The translations under genes and the position numbers were made by a program. From NCBI RefSeq assembly GCF_000150275.1, contig NW_002060975.1:338130-402129 (forward strand): a stretch of 64,000 nt of DNA, read 5' to 3'. The notes beneath the pieces are model-generated. The model searched no databases. It saw nothing but the letters and a program-made list of their open reading frames with translations, and was not told where the DNA came from. This DNA is from Trichoplax adhaerens. Its lineage: Eukaryota > Placozoa > Uniplacotomia > Trichoplacea > Trichoplacidae. Positions 24,249-37,214 of this stretch are shown piece by piece (the stretch's first letter is position 1; each line of letters begins with the position of its first letter).

Positions 24249-26623
24249 ATAGTTACTATAGCTACTTTGCTTTTCACAGTTTCCATTCCTTTACTCATCG
24301 GAGTCTCATCCTCTCAACATTGAATTACAGTCTTTCATTTGTATCAGGGACTGCAAACGTTCAAAATTTTGGGGGCACTAATTTGCATGCAGTACTGTAT
24401 GCAGTAGCGTTATTATTGCTACTACTGTGAGATGACACGTAAGTTACAGATGAGAAGGGGTGAAAGAAAGCTAGCGATCACTATGTGAGTAATCACGTAC
24501 AGTACTCATATAATACCAGCGTGACAATAAAGAGAAAACGATTTAGTAGTGTATGTCATAATCGAATTAATAATTATAATTATCGACAATATGGTTACAA
24601 CATTCTCCTTGCTACACAGTCCTGTACACTGGGCTACTAGCTGCATTTACAGTACTGTAATTTAGTAATCCATAACTGTCCATACTGTATTGAATATACG
24701 ATACAGCTGCAGTGTACTCACTACATATGACAGTATCGTCCCTTCTGACCTTAATCGTAGAATCTGTACGATATTGACAAGATTCTATGTTAGAAACAGG
24801 TAATGTATAAATCGTTTAATGCCAAAAAACGAAGGAACGTTCAATTGCAATAATACAGTAGGTTAATGACCTTCAAGGGATTACTTGGATTGATCCCGTA
24901 AAGATCCAGCAGCAATAAAATGACGTTGACCGATGTCAAGACAAATGCAAGTCAAAACACCTCCAAATCTTCCCTGAAATTAAACATTTAAAAGCTAATA
25001 AATTGGATGATACATCGTTGTAAATAACTTATACTGAAGATAATTGACTGGCTGTGGCTATCATCGATAGTACACGAATATGCAACGCAAACTACGAGCA
25101 CATGGATTTTACAGAGTGCTCGAATCCTGCATTCTTTACTGATACTTTTGATTTCGGGCGTCTTCGCTTGAAAATTTAGTATCTTCTGTATGTGGTGTTA
25201 CCATGCACGTTATTGCTTATTTCATTAATAGAATAAAATGATTAACTATTTAAGCCACAGTTTATTGCTAGGACGGCAATTAGACACTCGATAATGTGCT
25301 ACAGTGCCATAGCTCAGTTGTTAATGTTGTAATTTTTTATTCATCGTTTTATTTTCTCCGAAATACTTTGAGTTGGTCTAACAATTTGTAAAGATAATAA
25401 ATGTGCAAGTCTACCGGACTATAAATTGACCAATACGATAAACCCTTCGCCTTTTTAAGTCATCTATCTGTGAATTTCAGCCAGTCAATCAATTTCACTA
25501 GATAGGTCCTATATATCATGCTTACCGACATGTAATATAGTGCTAATACGAGTATTAATAGGGTCTATAAGAATACAAAAGGTTACCCTGTTAACTGAAA
25601 TATGATGCAGAATACATTAAGCATCGCATTGTTCACAGTTCAAGTAGACAAGTATGCAGCACTTTAAGGAATTCATCTTTTCTTAAGCGGATATATATCA
25701 AAAATATTATGAAAGTAAAGATACATACGACGAACGGCAATTAAGGTCTTGCAGCGACTGAGTAAAGGGTATAAACATATAAACCATACTATAGATATTG
25801 TATCGTAAAAGATGACAGATATTCGCTAGGTGTCGTACTATTTTATAAAATAGCTACTAAGGCACAATTATCACTCTACGTATTATTCCTTAATAGTCTT
25901 CTACTATGTAATATGTAGACAGTTGCACATAGGTTGAAAGCATATTTATTCATAATGATTTGAGGTTATCTATAAAATGAGATCAATTAGTAACTACGTC
26001 TACAACACATACAGTATACTAGTATACTATATACCTTACCGGTCAGTCACGAACAATACACCAAATTGGAATCATGAACTACGAATACCGCCAGTATGAG
26101 TTCTCCTCAAACTATAAGGACAACGAACTAAATCAAGTTGAACAATTTACGATATACAGCAATCAATAGATGGAGTATAGTAAACACAACGATACCGTGA
26201 ATACATATTGAATGTGCAATGTAGCATATTGCATCTTGATGCAAAAGTTCGCCATATGCGTACGAAAAGTTAAAATGTATTGGCAAGATACAGTTTTAGG
26301 TAGGAAGGCAATAGGTTGCAGGCAAGCAGTTAATGCTTCATACTTTATCGTAAAACGCATTACTAAATATTTTATGCATTTACAGCTAGCTATTGGGCTA
26401 AATTGCTTTGTTATTCGGGTCATAGACAACAAAACGCGAACTTTGCTTACACTGTACATTGAATATAAGCTCTTCATGACGCATTCGCTATATGACATAG
26501 CACATCTGCGGGATTCATTATGTATAGTTAGCAGTAACTCCAACTTGTAAGGATTCTAACCGTACCATCACTAATCTACAATTATAGCACATTTAAATTA
26601 ACAACTTATCAGGGGAATGTACT
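24249..26623. other. Intergenic between tRNA-Arg and U2AF1
   Basis: About 2.4 kb of AT-rich DNA. It should include the U2AF1 3'UTR at its right end. Short open frames on both strands at 26163-26550 mirror each other and show no family. More GTAC words occur at 24390-24700. Confidence 0.55.
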
Positions 26624-29600
26624 CTATTCGTAGTCTCTATCTCTTTCGCGACGACGATGTCTGTCCCTATCGCGATCCCTATTTCTTTCTCGGTCACGAT
26701 CTACCGGGACATCTCTATCTTCTTCTCTTGCATTTTTAAGATGGGTCGGCGATCGTGAACTGCAATTACAAGAAGTATCATCTTATAAGTAAAGAAGTCT
26801 TATAGTATTTTATGCTGCATGAGTATAGCAAACAATATTCCGGAAAAGGATTATTATATAGTAGGTCTCAAATTTTTAAAGCCAATTAAAAACAATTCGA
26901 AGGCTATATCAATTATACCTGGTGATATGTCTATGGCCATACAATTTTTTTCTAAAACATCAGAAATTGCATTAGATTGTGCCAAAACTTACGTTCAAAA
27001 ATATATTAGTACGTACTGTATATATAGAATGTTGACGATTGCAGATCGTATTTACCTTAAACTACGCGATATCGGCTTTAAATGCATAAAATTACAGAAT
27101 CCCCCACGAGTACATTCCCTACGAAAATGTAACAACAAAAAAATGGATACTATATTATGCTCGGCAGATTTTTGGATCGACGGCATTTACATCATGTAAC
27201 GCAAATGACAATTTACCCCATCTCATATTGTCTACAACAGGCTTCCCTGAAAGATTAAACATGTATCATCTCGGTGAGAATGAATCAAATATAAAATCAC
27301 TCAGTGAACAATAATACCTGAAATCCGTTACTGGTGATAGCTCAGCAAAGATAGGATTACCTGGTAGATATATGCACATAAATCACGAACATTTACTGCT
27401 TATGCAATTAAATTAAAATTGTTGCTATTTCAAATTTAGTGAATTAAAGAAACCCACCATTGAACCATCGATTGTTCAAACTATTGACAGCTGCGCTCGC
27501 ATGTTCTTCAGATCGAAACTATAAAAAAGTTTAGAAGAGGTCTTGAGGCGACATCACAATGCTACAATCAGTTTCAATCAAGTAGATACAGTACTCTAGA
27601 AAGACCTACCTTAACGTATACATTTCCAACAAGATGGTCTCCAAGATTGTCACAGACGTTCATTTCTTCGATTTCTCCATACTAAATATCGTATTTAAAT
27701 CAAATTACAAGCGAATTTTAGATCTTAATTCCGGATGTCAGACAAAGGGTTAAATCATAGCTGCATAATACTGTCGTAACAGATAAGTTTGCTATCTGAA
27801 CGTAACGTAATGCAACAACAAGTATTTTACTCTGACCTTTTCTTCCAGTTCGACGAAAATATCCTAAACATTTTGAAGGCAAGGAGATAGAACTTGTTTA
27901 TTTCCATCACGACATAGTAAACATTGTTAACGTCTTTACTCACCTCATAATAATGATCGAAATGCTTTTGAGCATCTTCATCTGACATATTCGACTCTGT
28001 TAAAGGAACATATAAAATAATCAGTGCTAAACATTTGACTAATCGCACGAGCTGGTAATTGTAATCGGTCAACAGTGCCATAGGACAGTCCGCCTTGTGA
28101 AATCGCAACAGACTTAATGAATAATAATTCCAGAAATGGATTGCATGTTTACAACTATAAGGCGTCATTGGATACGAAGAATACAAATATAGTTCACGAA
28201 TTTGTAGTTGATAGAAGCCGACGAAAGATAAGCAGAGATCTATAGTGCTCTTGGTATAATACAATAAACTAGAAATAAATAATCTGCAGTCAAGGAAGTA
28301 ATATCTGTCTCAAATGTTTACCGTCAACTGTGCTAATATGAGTTTCAAATGCATAATAATACCTTAACAATTTTCTCTACTGGATTAATCTAAAGATTAA
28401 AACTCTTGAAAATGAATTACTCAAACGTAAAGCGTGTATTTGGCATAATGAAAGGTAATACAATTACCGCACTAAATTACCTGATCATGTAATCTTGTAT
28501 AATTAATATACAGTATCTTGCTTATTAGACAAACAGTAACCGTTCGCTATTAACTTAACAACGTCAAATGTGGTGATATCACTGAGTGTGCAAGTACCAT
28601 TAACCTATCAATGATACTAATTTACGAATTATTTCATAAACTATAATGTAAAAATTCGTTAACAATTTATGAAATTGCAATCCTATTTCATAACAAGCGA
28701 TGCTGCATCTGATAAGAGTATAAATCATGAAGGCAAAAATAAGACTGCAACACGTTCAATAAGGCGAAACCACGTTTTTCTTACGTGCTTTGCGTGTTTT
28801 AGGAAAGTTAGCTACAACCCTCAAAGTTAAATTTTATTAGTATATATAGATTATATATTGATTCGATTCTTAGTTACTATTATAACAATCACGCAAATAA
28901 TCGTCTTTAGCTTCGTCTAAACATGTATAAGCTGTAAAATAAGCAGGTTTAAGTGATGGGTAGCTAAAGAAAGAACAAGGGAAGTTAGTGTCGAAATTGA
29001 CATCAAATATGCGTATAGTTACACTCTGGCAGTACGGCAGATTGCATTCTTAGTCTAAATATAATTTCACTTTGACCCATAGCTTTCGAGCGTAATATGA
29101 AGAAAAATAGTAATAGAACCTAGAGAAAGATATTTTGGACTTTCCCCTATCTGTTATAGGACATATAGCAAAATTATTGAAATTTTAATGTTTACAGAAT
29201 CCAAGTGTGTACAAAAATAACGCGAAATAACGTATTTATGATACTGATGTAGACGATTTCGAACGTAACGATATCACGATATATCAAGCATAGCAAAGAG
29301 GGTCGTCTATTACCCACAAGTGATGGTAGACTTACTGTACGAGCCATCCGCTAACTGAACGGTATGTTGTGGATTTTGAAAGATATTTTGCATAACAATT
29401 GTCTAAAATCAATTGAGAAAAGGCATTACAAATAGGAAGGAAAGATATTAACGATAAGCTACAATGGTTACATGTTATTACTGTAGCACAGCCTGTACGC
29501 TGCAATGGCAACTTTATATCACGAATTTTAATTTTTGATGCATTAACTATATACCTTAATACGTGCTACATCACCGTATAGAGTAAATACAATTTGAATT

Positions 29601-31470
29601 GGCTAAATAGCAACTACTTCAATAAGTTGCTTAAATTTAACTTTAATTTATAATGTTGATATCGTAAAATAGTATTACAAACGAACTATAATTTTTAAGC
29701 GTAGGAGTGTTCTGCCTTCACTCTCGCGAAGGTAAGTATAAATAAACGATACACTTTGGTACTATCGCAAGATGGCTAATTTCAACTGGATTAGCTAATA
29801 GTAAGACGAGCACATATTTCTAAGATAAATTTAACCGAGTTCATCATTACAGCATAATACAGTATTAAGTTTGATAGATGATAAAACAGATACTGAAAGT
29901 TATATTTTTTACCTGACTAAACGTAGGTTTATTATGAAGTCTTGAGCATCTTTCTCCGTGGCGACAGGCACCAATTTTAAAATAGAACGAGCAATTTACT
30001 CTAAAATAAAGTGAAAAAGCATAAGATGGATAGTACCATTTTAAGTTAAGACATACGAGTACAGAAAAATACTGTATTTTACTATAAGCATTATCTCGTA
30101 CTTGCAATGCATCTATCATCACAACTGTTTGATGCCTACTAAACTATCAAGTGTATACTGCATCGCCTGGGTGTAAAAATAATACTGCAGTAAATCTACT
30201 ACTGTAGGTATGACATATATAGTGTAGACGATTAAAGATGAAATTTGAAACCACTATACTGTCAATACTATATAAGCTTAACTAGTAAACTGGCTTCGAA
30301 CTCTGCTTACTAATGTACACTATCTTCATTTCAAGGATCATTAGCTTATCTAAATCCTAATTTACATTACTGTACATGGTATTGTGTTAGAATAGCGAAG
30401 CAGCTAATCAACAGTTGCTCAGGCAAGAGGATACACGGATGAAATTCTGGAATAAGATAATGGATCCGCTTGGAATGCGTACGCTCACGCTTACGCTTAT
30501 GCTAAATTTTAGAATATTTCAGCTGAGACCCTAAGATTAAGTACGCTTGCATAGCCGTATATCTATCTATTCGTCTCTAATTCATTGATATGATATAAAT
30601 CGCATGTACGATCATTCAGATGATACATTTTGAGCCTACCAATTTCACAAATGTTTTAGTGTGTACGTGTACAGTATATATATATATAGACGCGTGTAAT
30701 TGATCGTATACGTGTACAACTATTAGCGAAAAGGAGCGAAAAGAAGTAAGATGTGGAGACAGTAAGAAATTACTTTTGCTACTTATTCCGTCAAGTTACA
30801 CCATTTCTTGATGATGCCAGTTTAACAATCTATTGTCTCCTATCAAGACGAATCGACTGTCTAAATTACACCTACACGACTTCTCAAAAGTTCGCTGGCC
30901 ATTTGAGTACTGTACAGAGTACAACTGTACATGCTGAGAAGCTTTCTCATCACTACCTGCCCGATCTTCATTATTACTCAAGCATCTACATCAGAATGAG
31001 TTTCACTGTGATCGTCCTTTAACGTGGTTTGTATAGCAATCCGCTGACACTACTGCCTGTGTTTATTAGACTCGAAAAAATAGTATCCTCGATGAATGTG
31101 ATTGATGACTGCTGTTGGGAGTCAATTACGCTATCTTCATCGTTTAACTTTGAAAGCTTGGAAGTGATACAGAATCAATTGTCAATTTCCACTTTATACC
31201 AGTGATATCTACTTTCGAAGGCCAATGTATTCATAGTAAAACTTCACAACAACGCAAAATTAAGGATTTTAAAATGGTCAAGGAAATTTCTCAACTATGT
31301 CCTGTACGAATCTCCTCTACCATTCCGATGGTATTGGGAGTCAAATTTAGCCCATCAGATTGTATTTAAATGCCATTTTCTTGAATTTACGCCTACTATT
31401 TTCCCTCTATCTATACATCTGCTTACTTGTCCTTTTCTGTGCCAAAGATGGAAGCTAAATACTCCGCCAT
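26624..31470 (-). CDS. U2AF1: Splicing factor U2AF small subunit (U2AF35)
   Basis: Eleven exons: 31427-31470, 29913-30000, 29336-29402, 27944-27996, 27837-27863, 27610-27681, 27458-27518, 27318-27360, 27217-27246, 27056-27118, 26624-26759. They total 684 bp, giving 227 aa (human 240), and all phases match. Start [15 protein letters not shown] is the same as human. Zinc finger 1 reads [19 protein letters not shown]; the U2AF-homology motif (UHM) includes [20 protein letters not shown] and SLNNRWFNG; zinc finger 2 reads [10 protein letters not shown] then [18 protein letters not shown]. The protein reads the AG of the 3' splice site and binds U2AF2. The C-terminal RS domain is short and is mostly RD/RE dipeptides, without the human glycine run. 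Residues equal to human S34 and Q157 are conserved. Exon 5 is a 27-bp microexon. Confidence 0.96.
30001..31426 (-). other. U2AF1 intron 1
   Basis: A 1.4-kb first intron. It contains a short TA-rich run near 30666 and an overlapping pair of open frames around 30753-31022 that are mirror images on the two strands and look non-coding. Confidence 0.7.
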
Positions 31471-32123
31471 GTCTTTGAAAGTTCAGTGAATCAGCAAAGG
31501 CTTTCAAAACTGTCTATGAAAAACGGCACGATGACGATTCACACACCATCTACGCGACCCGTCGCGTTGGAGAAGATCGAAAAGCAGCGGTAAAGTGACA
31601 ATCTTTACAGCTTTTTGTACTGAAATGCTATACCATGACTGTTACTGGACTCCACTGTTACCACTACTGTACTGAACAGTAGAAAGTAAAGTGAAAGATA
31701 CTGCTTTGGTACAGTACACTGTACACTGTACACTGTATTCGCTGACATGGCTGAGTCTAGACCTGAGAAAGGTTCGGTTCAATACCTTTATGGTCTCTAT
31801 GGCTGACTCATAACTGTGAAAAATTGGACTCCAAATCCAATACTGTTAAGTCACTGCACTACCGTACAGTGTACAGTACTTACAGTACAGTACTGTGCAC
31901 TGTAGACTATTGTAGTCATCGCGATTGTACTGTACTGTACTGTTTGCGCATGATTAACATACTGTACTGTACACTGAGTACAGTAGTAATGGTGTACACT
32001 CACAGTACTGTACTGTACTGTACACTATCATTGAGCGAGCGACTGCAGTAAAAGTACGTCACTACTTGGATGAGTTCAGAAAACTGGACGAGTGATCCGC
32101 GGTGAAGGAATTCAAAACTAATC
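31471..32123. promoter_or_regulatory. Bidirectional promoter region between U2AF1 and PSENEN
   Basis: The start codons of U2AF1 (-) and PSENEN (+) lie 653 bp apart, head to head. About 85 bp upstream of the U2AF1 ATG is an inverted repeat ACGCGAC-CC-GTCGCGT (31552-31567), CpG-rich in an AT-rich setting and reminiscent of a core promoter element. Arrays of GTACAGTAC/GTACTGTAC fill 31708-31735, 31862-31945 and 31965-32026. Transcription start sites cannot be placed from sequence alone. Confidence 0.55.
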
Positions 32124-33946
32124 ATGAATCTGGAAAAAACTACTGATGAAGAAAAAGTCAACGTCTGTAGACTATATACCAATCCGTTTTCGTTAAAGTT
32201 TAAAATGCTATAGGTTCAAGCATTAACTGTGTTGCTGTCTTGCATCATCGATGGTAGTATGCTGTCGGAGTAAATAAGAATACTACGGTAGTTAGGATTC
32301 GTTGATAACCGGTACACAAGATGAATTTCGTGATTATACAATAGAATTATTATATATTGTAAAAGCCAATCTTTGGACACTGTTTGTAAAAGTGCATTAA
32401 CAAGTGTAGGGTATAGTTAGATATACTATTACTGTAAGGTAAGGTAGTGTATAGAATTCCAGACGGATGCGTTATCCAATGGTACAGTAGTTGCGAAAGA
32501 TGTTATGCACTTCGGCCACTATATGATTATGTTATACAGTATGTTGTATGTAATTATTAACTGTTCAATGACGTACTTTGTGTTTACGTTTGAAGCTGTG
32601 CAAGTGATGATATATTGTAGACATATACGTTAAAGCTTAAAGGGAAGCTTTTTAGTCTACGCTTAGCGATCAGTATGGCAGTAACGACAGTACTGGAATT
32701 AAATTCTCGATTTACGTAGATGATGATTACACTAGATTTTATCAAAATTGATCTTGCAGATAAGTTGCATCATACGCGTACGTAGGCAAACCGTAAACGT
32801 AAGTAGTACTTACTGTGCAGTAAGGATGTACTTACGGTACTCTAATGTATGGTGTACTTTACATTATATGTGTCAGTAGTTTACTGGACGTAATCATCTA
32901 CTGTATACAGTACGCGTATACTATATAGATGTACAGTTACTTAGAAGATTAATGGCAACTACTTGCAATGTTGTGCAGCAGTTTCGGATGTAAGAATCGA
33001 CTTTTAGGAATGTAATCCCTTTCCAAAGTCGGGTGAAACGTAGTTAAATACTGTTATTAGTCTAGTATGAGTTGACTGGGCACATAAAAATGTCTCTTAC
33101 AACGCTAAACTTTTCCATGGAATATACGTAGTATGGTATTTCATCCTCTGGCTGCAACGAAGAACGTTACTATAACTACATATGCACAGAGTGTAACATA
33201 GGCTAAAATTCAACTGAGTTTTAGTTTACATTATTGAACGCCTTTGCTGCTAAAGTATACATAAATTAATTGCTCTATTTTGGCAATCACTTCTTTACTT
33301 CGAGTCACTGGAAGAATTAATATATGAGTTTTCCTACGCATACTTAAGAATAAAAGAACAGATACCATAGTCATTCATCTAGATAATGATTATACTTTGA
33401 TCGCTATTTTTCATAAATTGTGATAATGCCTTGCTCATGTTGTCAAGAATCAATAACGATTTGAATGACTTATCTTCACTTTTTGTCTACATTGTTTTCT
33501 GCCTTCTTGTTCTTGTTATCGTGATTACATTATAGGGTTGGATTCTTGTTTCTACCATTTGCATGGGTAATTAATATTGTATGGTTTTATAAATATGCTT
33601 TTACAACACCACCTTTCCAAGGCCAAGCCGAAATTAAAAAGTGTAAGCTGACTACAACAAAACCGGCATATTTCTAAATAGCTTTGCTTCATAGTTAACG
33701 CAATAAATTTGAATCCTACTGCTACTGAGTCTGCACTTAAGGGACATTCTAGTTTATTGAAACTTAATAAATCATAGACTATAATTTAATTTAATTATTA
33801 TATTTACAGATGTTATTAGGTCAGCTATCGGAACTATCATCTTTCTGATAGCGTTCATCATTTGGAATGTTGAATTTCAGCGAAATCGTCAAAGTTGGGG
33901 AGCGATTGGAGATACCTTATCTTTTGTCATACCGAAAGGAGCGTAA
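32124..33946 (+). CDS. PSENEN: Gamma-secretase subunit PEN-2
   Basis: Three exons: 32124-32185 (or to 32191), 33536-33642, 33810-33946 (stop TAA). This gives 101 or 103 aa; human PEN-2 is 101. Start MNLEKTTDEEKVNVCRLY matches the human N-terminus; exon 2 gives VGFLFLPFAWVINIVWFY and exon 3 gives YVIRSAIGTIIFLIAFIIW, two membrane segments, then FQRNRQSWGAIGDTLSFVIP. PEN-2 joins presenilin, nicastrin and APH-1 and triggers presenilin autocleavage in ER/Golgi membranes. The C-terminal DYLSF motif is DTLSF here. The exon 1 donor is the uncertain part: GTTTTC (32186) and GTTAAA (32192) both keep phase, and neither is a strong donor. Exon 2 uses the GTAAGC donor at 33643. Confidence 0.9.
32192..33535 (+). 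other. PSENEN intron 1
   Basis: About 1.35 kb of AT-rich intron with scattered GTAC words at 32800-32940. No other gene is visible. Confidence 0.65.
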
Positions 33947-36644
33947 TCCCAATGGGTTAATTTATAATTTTTCCTACTTAATACAGCAATTGATTGAGTT
34001 ACCAAAATCGAATTCTCATTATTTACGCATATCTATGCTAGCGATTTGCTGCAACCTTATTTGTTAATGTCGTATCAACTACGTTACAGTATATAGTACA
34101 TGCAGCGATCAAGGTATATTTCATTATTGCTGACTTAAAAATGATGGTCTGTTTGCCTACAATAACGATATAACAACGATAGAGCTGTAAAAAAATTGAC
34201 GAATTTTAATCGTTCCATTTACTGAACGTACTAGTCTCTCTTTTCGACCACAAAGACTATGCATGATGTTATGTTAAAATTGTTCTGCGTTGTTTCTAAT
34301 TTTATTGTACATAAATTATCCATGTATCGTTTATCAATAACTTGATGTATATGATCCGAATACAAAAGAGTGAATATTAAAAATTGAGCAAGCGTTGAAA
34401 ATGACATCGTTAATGATTAATGTGATTGATTAATATGGCGTAAATAGTTCCTTTCATTTTATGAATTCATTAGCGTTCGTTGATCATTCCTTCATAGCAG
34501 ATGTAAGGTATGACAAATGCATTCGTTGTAGTCCTGTCATCACTAAAAAAAAATGATATACAATACTTTAACATTCTTTTGAAGGAAGGAAAAAATTCAC
34601 TTCAAGTTCCGAGGATATACTCGTACATAGCTAATCAATCAATCAATCAATATCCAGCTTACTACACGTGTGTCATCTGCACTGCAAATGACTGCCGTTC
34701 TAGTGGTGTTGTACAATTAGTTTCAATATTATATTATCTACTGTAGTATTCATATTTTGCACACTTGAGAGCGTATGCATTGTGCAACCAATTTACTGTA
34801 TATGTGATAAGTTGGAGTGGTTAACCATTGACCGATGTCATTAATGTTGTGCTTGTCCGTATTTTTTTTGAATGATCAACTTAGTACAGTTATATTGTAT
34901 ACTTTCTACAGTATGTATACATTACACTAGCACCAACACCTACAGTCCACATGATACCGACTGTACAATGTACATGATGTACATTGCACAGTATCCAAGT
35001 GCTAAAGCAGAGACTTGTGAAGAGGAAACCGATTTCCTCTTCAAGGTCCTTACAAATAAGCAAGGTCAAGCTTGTAGCCCGTACTTGATCTACCGTGGTG
35101 TACAGTGTACAGTACAGTAGAGTAGTACAGGGCTGTATTGTACACTGTACACTGTACAGTACAGTACTGTACTGTACAGTACGCTGAGTATCTGAGTAAT
35201 CGGGGTTATTATGGCTGGGCCTACTGTACAGTCAGCACTCAGCAGTACTACCGTATGTTGCACAGTGCATACTGAGCACTAGTGAGCAGTCTACAGTACA
35301 GTACTGAACATGGCGTTTGAGCGTCTGATCTTGGATTGAACAAAACACTATACCGCTTTGTATGGTACACAAGCACAGTACTGTATGCAGTTGGCAAAGG
35401 CTTTACTGTAGACTGTAGAGTATGTACTGTAAAAGCAAAATGAAACAGTGTTGCTGTGTTTCGTATCGCCTCAGCCCACAATGCAGTGCAAACTGTACAG
35501 TACACTGTACTGTACAGTAATGGATACCAGTACAGCAGCACAGTACAGTTTGCTGTGCGAGTACAGTATATTCAAAGTGAGGACGGTAAACTAAAGGTCA
35601 TTTATGAAGTTCGCTTATCCTTCGCATCACCGTTACAACTTGGCAGTCGTGTAGTCGTGTACAATATTGCAGCCCTTCCCTTGACTTGATTCTTCTGCCT
35701 TCACTAAATCATCAACAACGAAGGAGATAAAGCCAACTTGGATCATTCACTGTGTATAGTTTACTGAATTCCCGACAAATTGAAGAGCACTTATGTCGAT
35801 TTAGTTGAACGATACGGACTGGATTGACAGTACCTCATTGGGCCTTGTGCGTATATCAACAAAACTGCGATATGTAAGTATCATGCAATCAATCATTTCC
35901 TAATTTTGTTTGCAGTATTGTGCTGTACTTGAATGATCGCGTCGAAAATTCACTATGGATGGATATTCTCGTATTTGCCAAATCGATACGATCTTGTATC
36001 ATTGATAGACAGCGCTAGCACTGTACTACTACACCTACCTTGACCGTTCTTCATCCTTGCTGACCGCCGGCCTAAATGTTGACTGCATCATCATGCTCGA
36101 TGTGATGACGTTACTTACTGTATCTAGTAATCTAGTATGATCGATATTGCTAAGATAGTCAAAACTAGTCATGATCTCGTCGACCGAGTTGTAGGCTATG
36201 GTTAACGATAATTAATTTAGCAAATACTTGAACGTGCATCAATGTGTCCAGTGTATGGTGACAGTGCCTATTTTAGCATGCCACAATGTAGTACTTGTTG
36301 TACAGTAGACTAAAAGTGTTGCCTACTGTGCTGGATACTGCTCTACACGTACAGTACTGTATAGTACAGTCTACAGTACGTGATTGTGTTTTAGCACAAC
36401 ATCAACGGTATACTGTACACTATAATATCGCACCGGTGACGAGATTCGCTGTACTTTATATGTACACAGTATGAACGATCTTATATATATACAGTAGTAT
36501 GATATTTACTGGACACTTCCACAGTTTGCATACTGAATCCCTGCACTAATGACATTGCAACATCAACAATTGCTGTTCAACAGATCCGATCATCAATTGA
36601 TAGTATTCCGTTATCGGCTGAATAAAAGCTAAATATATTGGAGT
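33947..36644. other. Intergenic, GTAC palindrome-rich
   Basis: No supported gene. It contains a short AATC tetranucleotide run (34633-34651) and the densest GTAC-type array of the window (35099-35183 and 35490-35520). Open frames here translate the repeat itself. Confidence 0.6.
35099..35183. repeat. Self-complementary GTAC repeat array
   Basis: Chained GTACAGTAC and TACTGTAC words. Positions 35151-35180 form a perfect 30-bp palindrome with 15-base arms starting ACTGTACAGTACAGT. Similar but shorter arrays lie at 23436-23540, 31708-31735, 31862-31945, 32004-32026 and 35490-35520. Confidence 0.85.
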
Positions 36645-37214
36645 CATCCGTGAACAAGTCTTATGTAGGCAACATTTCACGATCATTTCCCTATACAGCG
36701 GCGTAAAAATAAGCCATGTTTGAATATTACTAGAACCCGTACAGTAGGCTGTATGCTAATCGATGCTAAGCTACTTATGCATACAGAACGACTCCTAAAA
36801 ACGACCACTGTCGTAAATTAGAAACTTTTCCATCATCCGTGAACAAGTCTTATGTAGGCAACATTTCACGATCATCTCCCTTTTCAGCGGTGTAAAAATA
36901 AGCCATGTTTGAATATTACTGGAACCCGTACAGTAGACTGTATGCTAATCGATGCTAAGCTACTTATGCATACAGAACGACTCCTAAAAACGACCACTGT
37001 CGTAAATTAGAAACTTTTCCATCATCCGTGAACAAGTCTTATGTAGGCAACATTTCACGATCATCTCCCTTTTCAGCGGTGTAAAAATAAGCCATGTTTG
37101 AATATTACTGGAACCCGTACAGTAGACTGTATGCTAATCGATGCTAAGCTACTTATGCATACAGAACGACTCCTAAAAACGACCACTGTCGTAAATTAAA
37201 AACTTTTCCATCAT
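36645..37214. repeat. Three tandem copies of a 189-bp repeat
   Basis: Copies start at 36645, 36834 and 37023, each at the word CATCCGTGAACAAGTC. Copies 2 and 3 are nearly identical; copy 1 differs at a few sites (for example TTTCCCTATACAG against CTCCCTTTTCAG). No open frame runs through all three copies. This is a minisatellite-like local duplication. Confidence 0.95.

Noticed and set aside
25305-25335. A-box-like string CATAGCTCAGTTGTTAATG suggesting a tRNA or SINE
   Set aside because: No B box (GGTTCGA type), no foldable acceptor stem and no T-arm follow.
26819-27199. 126-codon plus-strand frame
   Set aside because: Antisense to real U2AF1 exon 10 and its neighbouring intron; a shadow.
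31740-31810. GGTTCGGTTCAATACC resembling a tRNA T-arm
   Set aside because: No upstream A box or stem pairing at the right distance.
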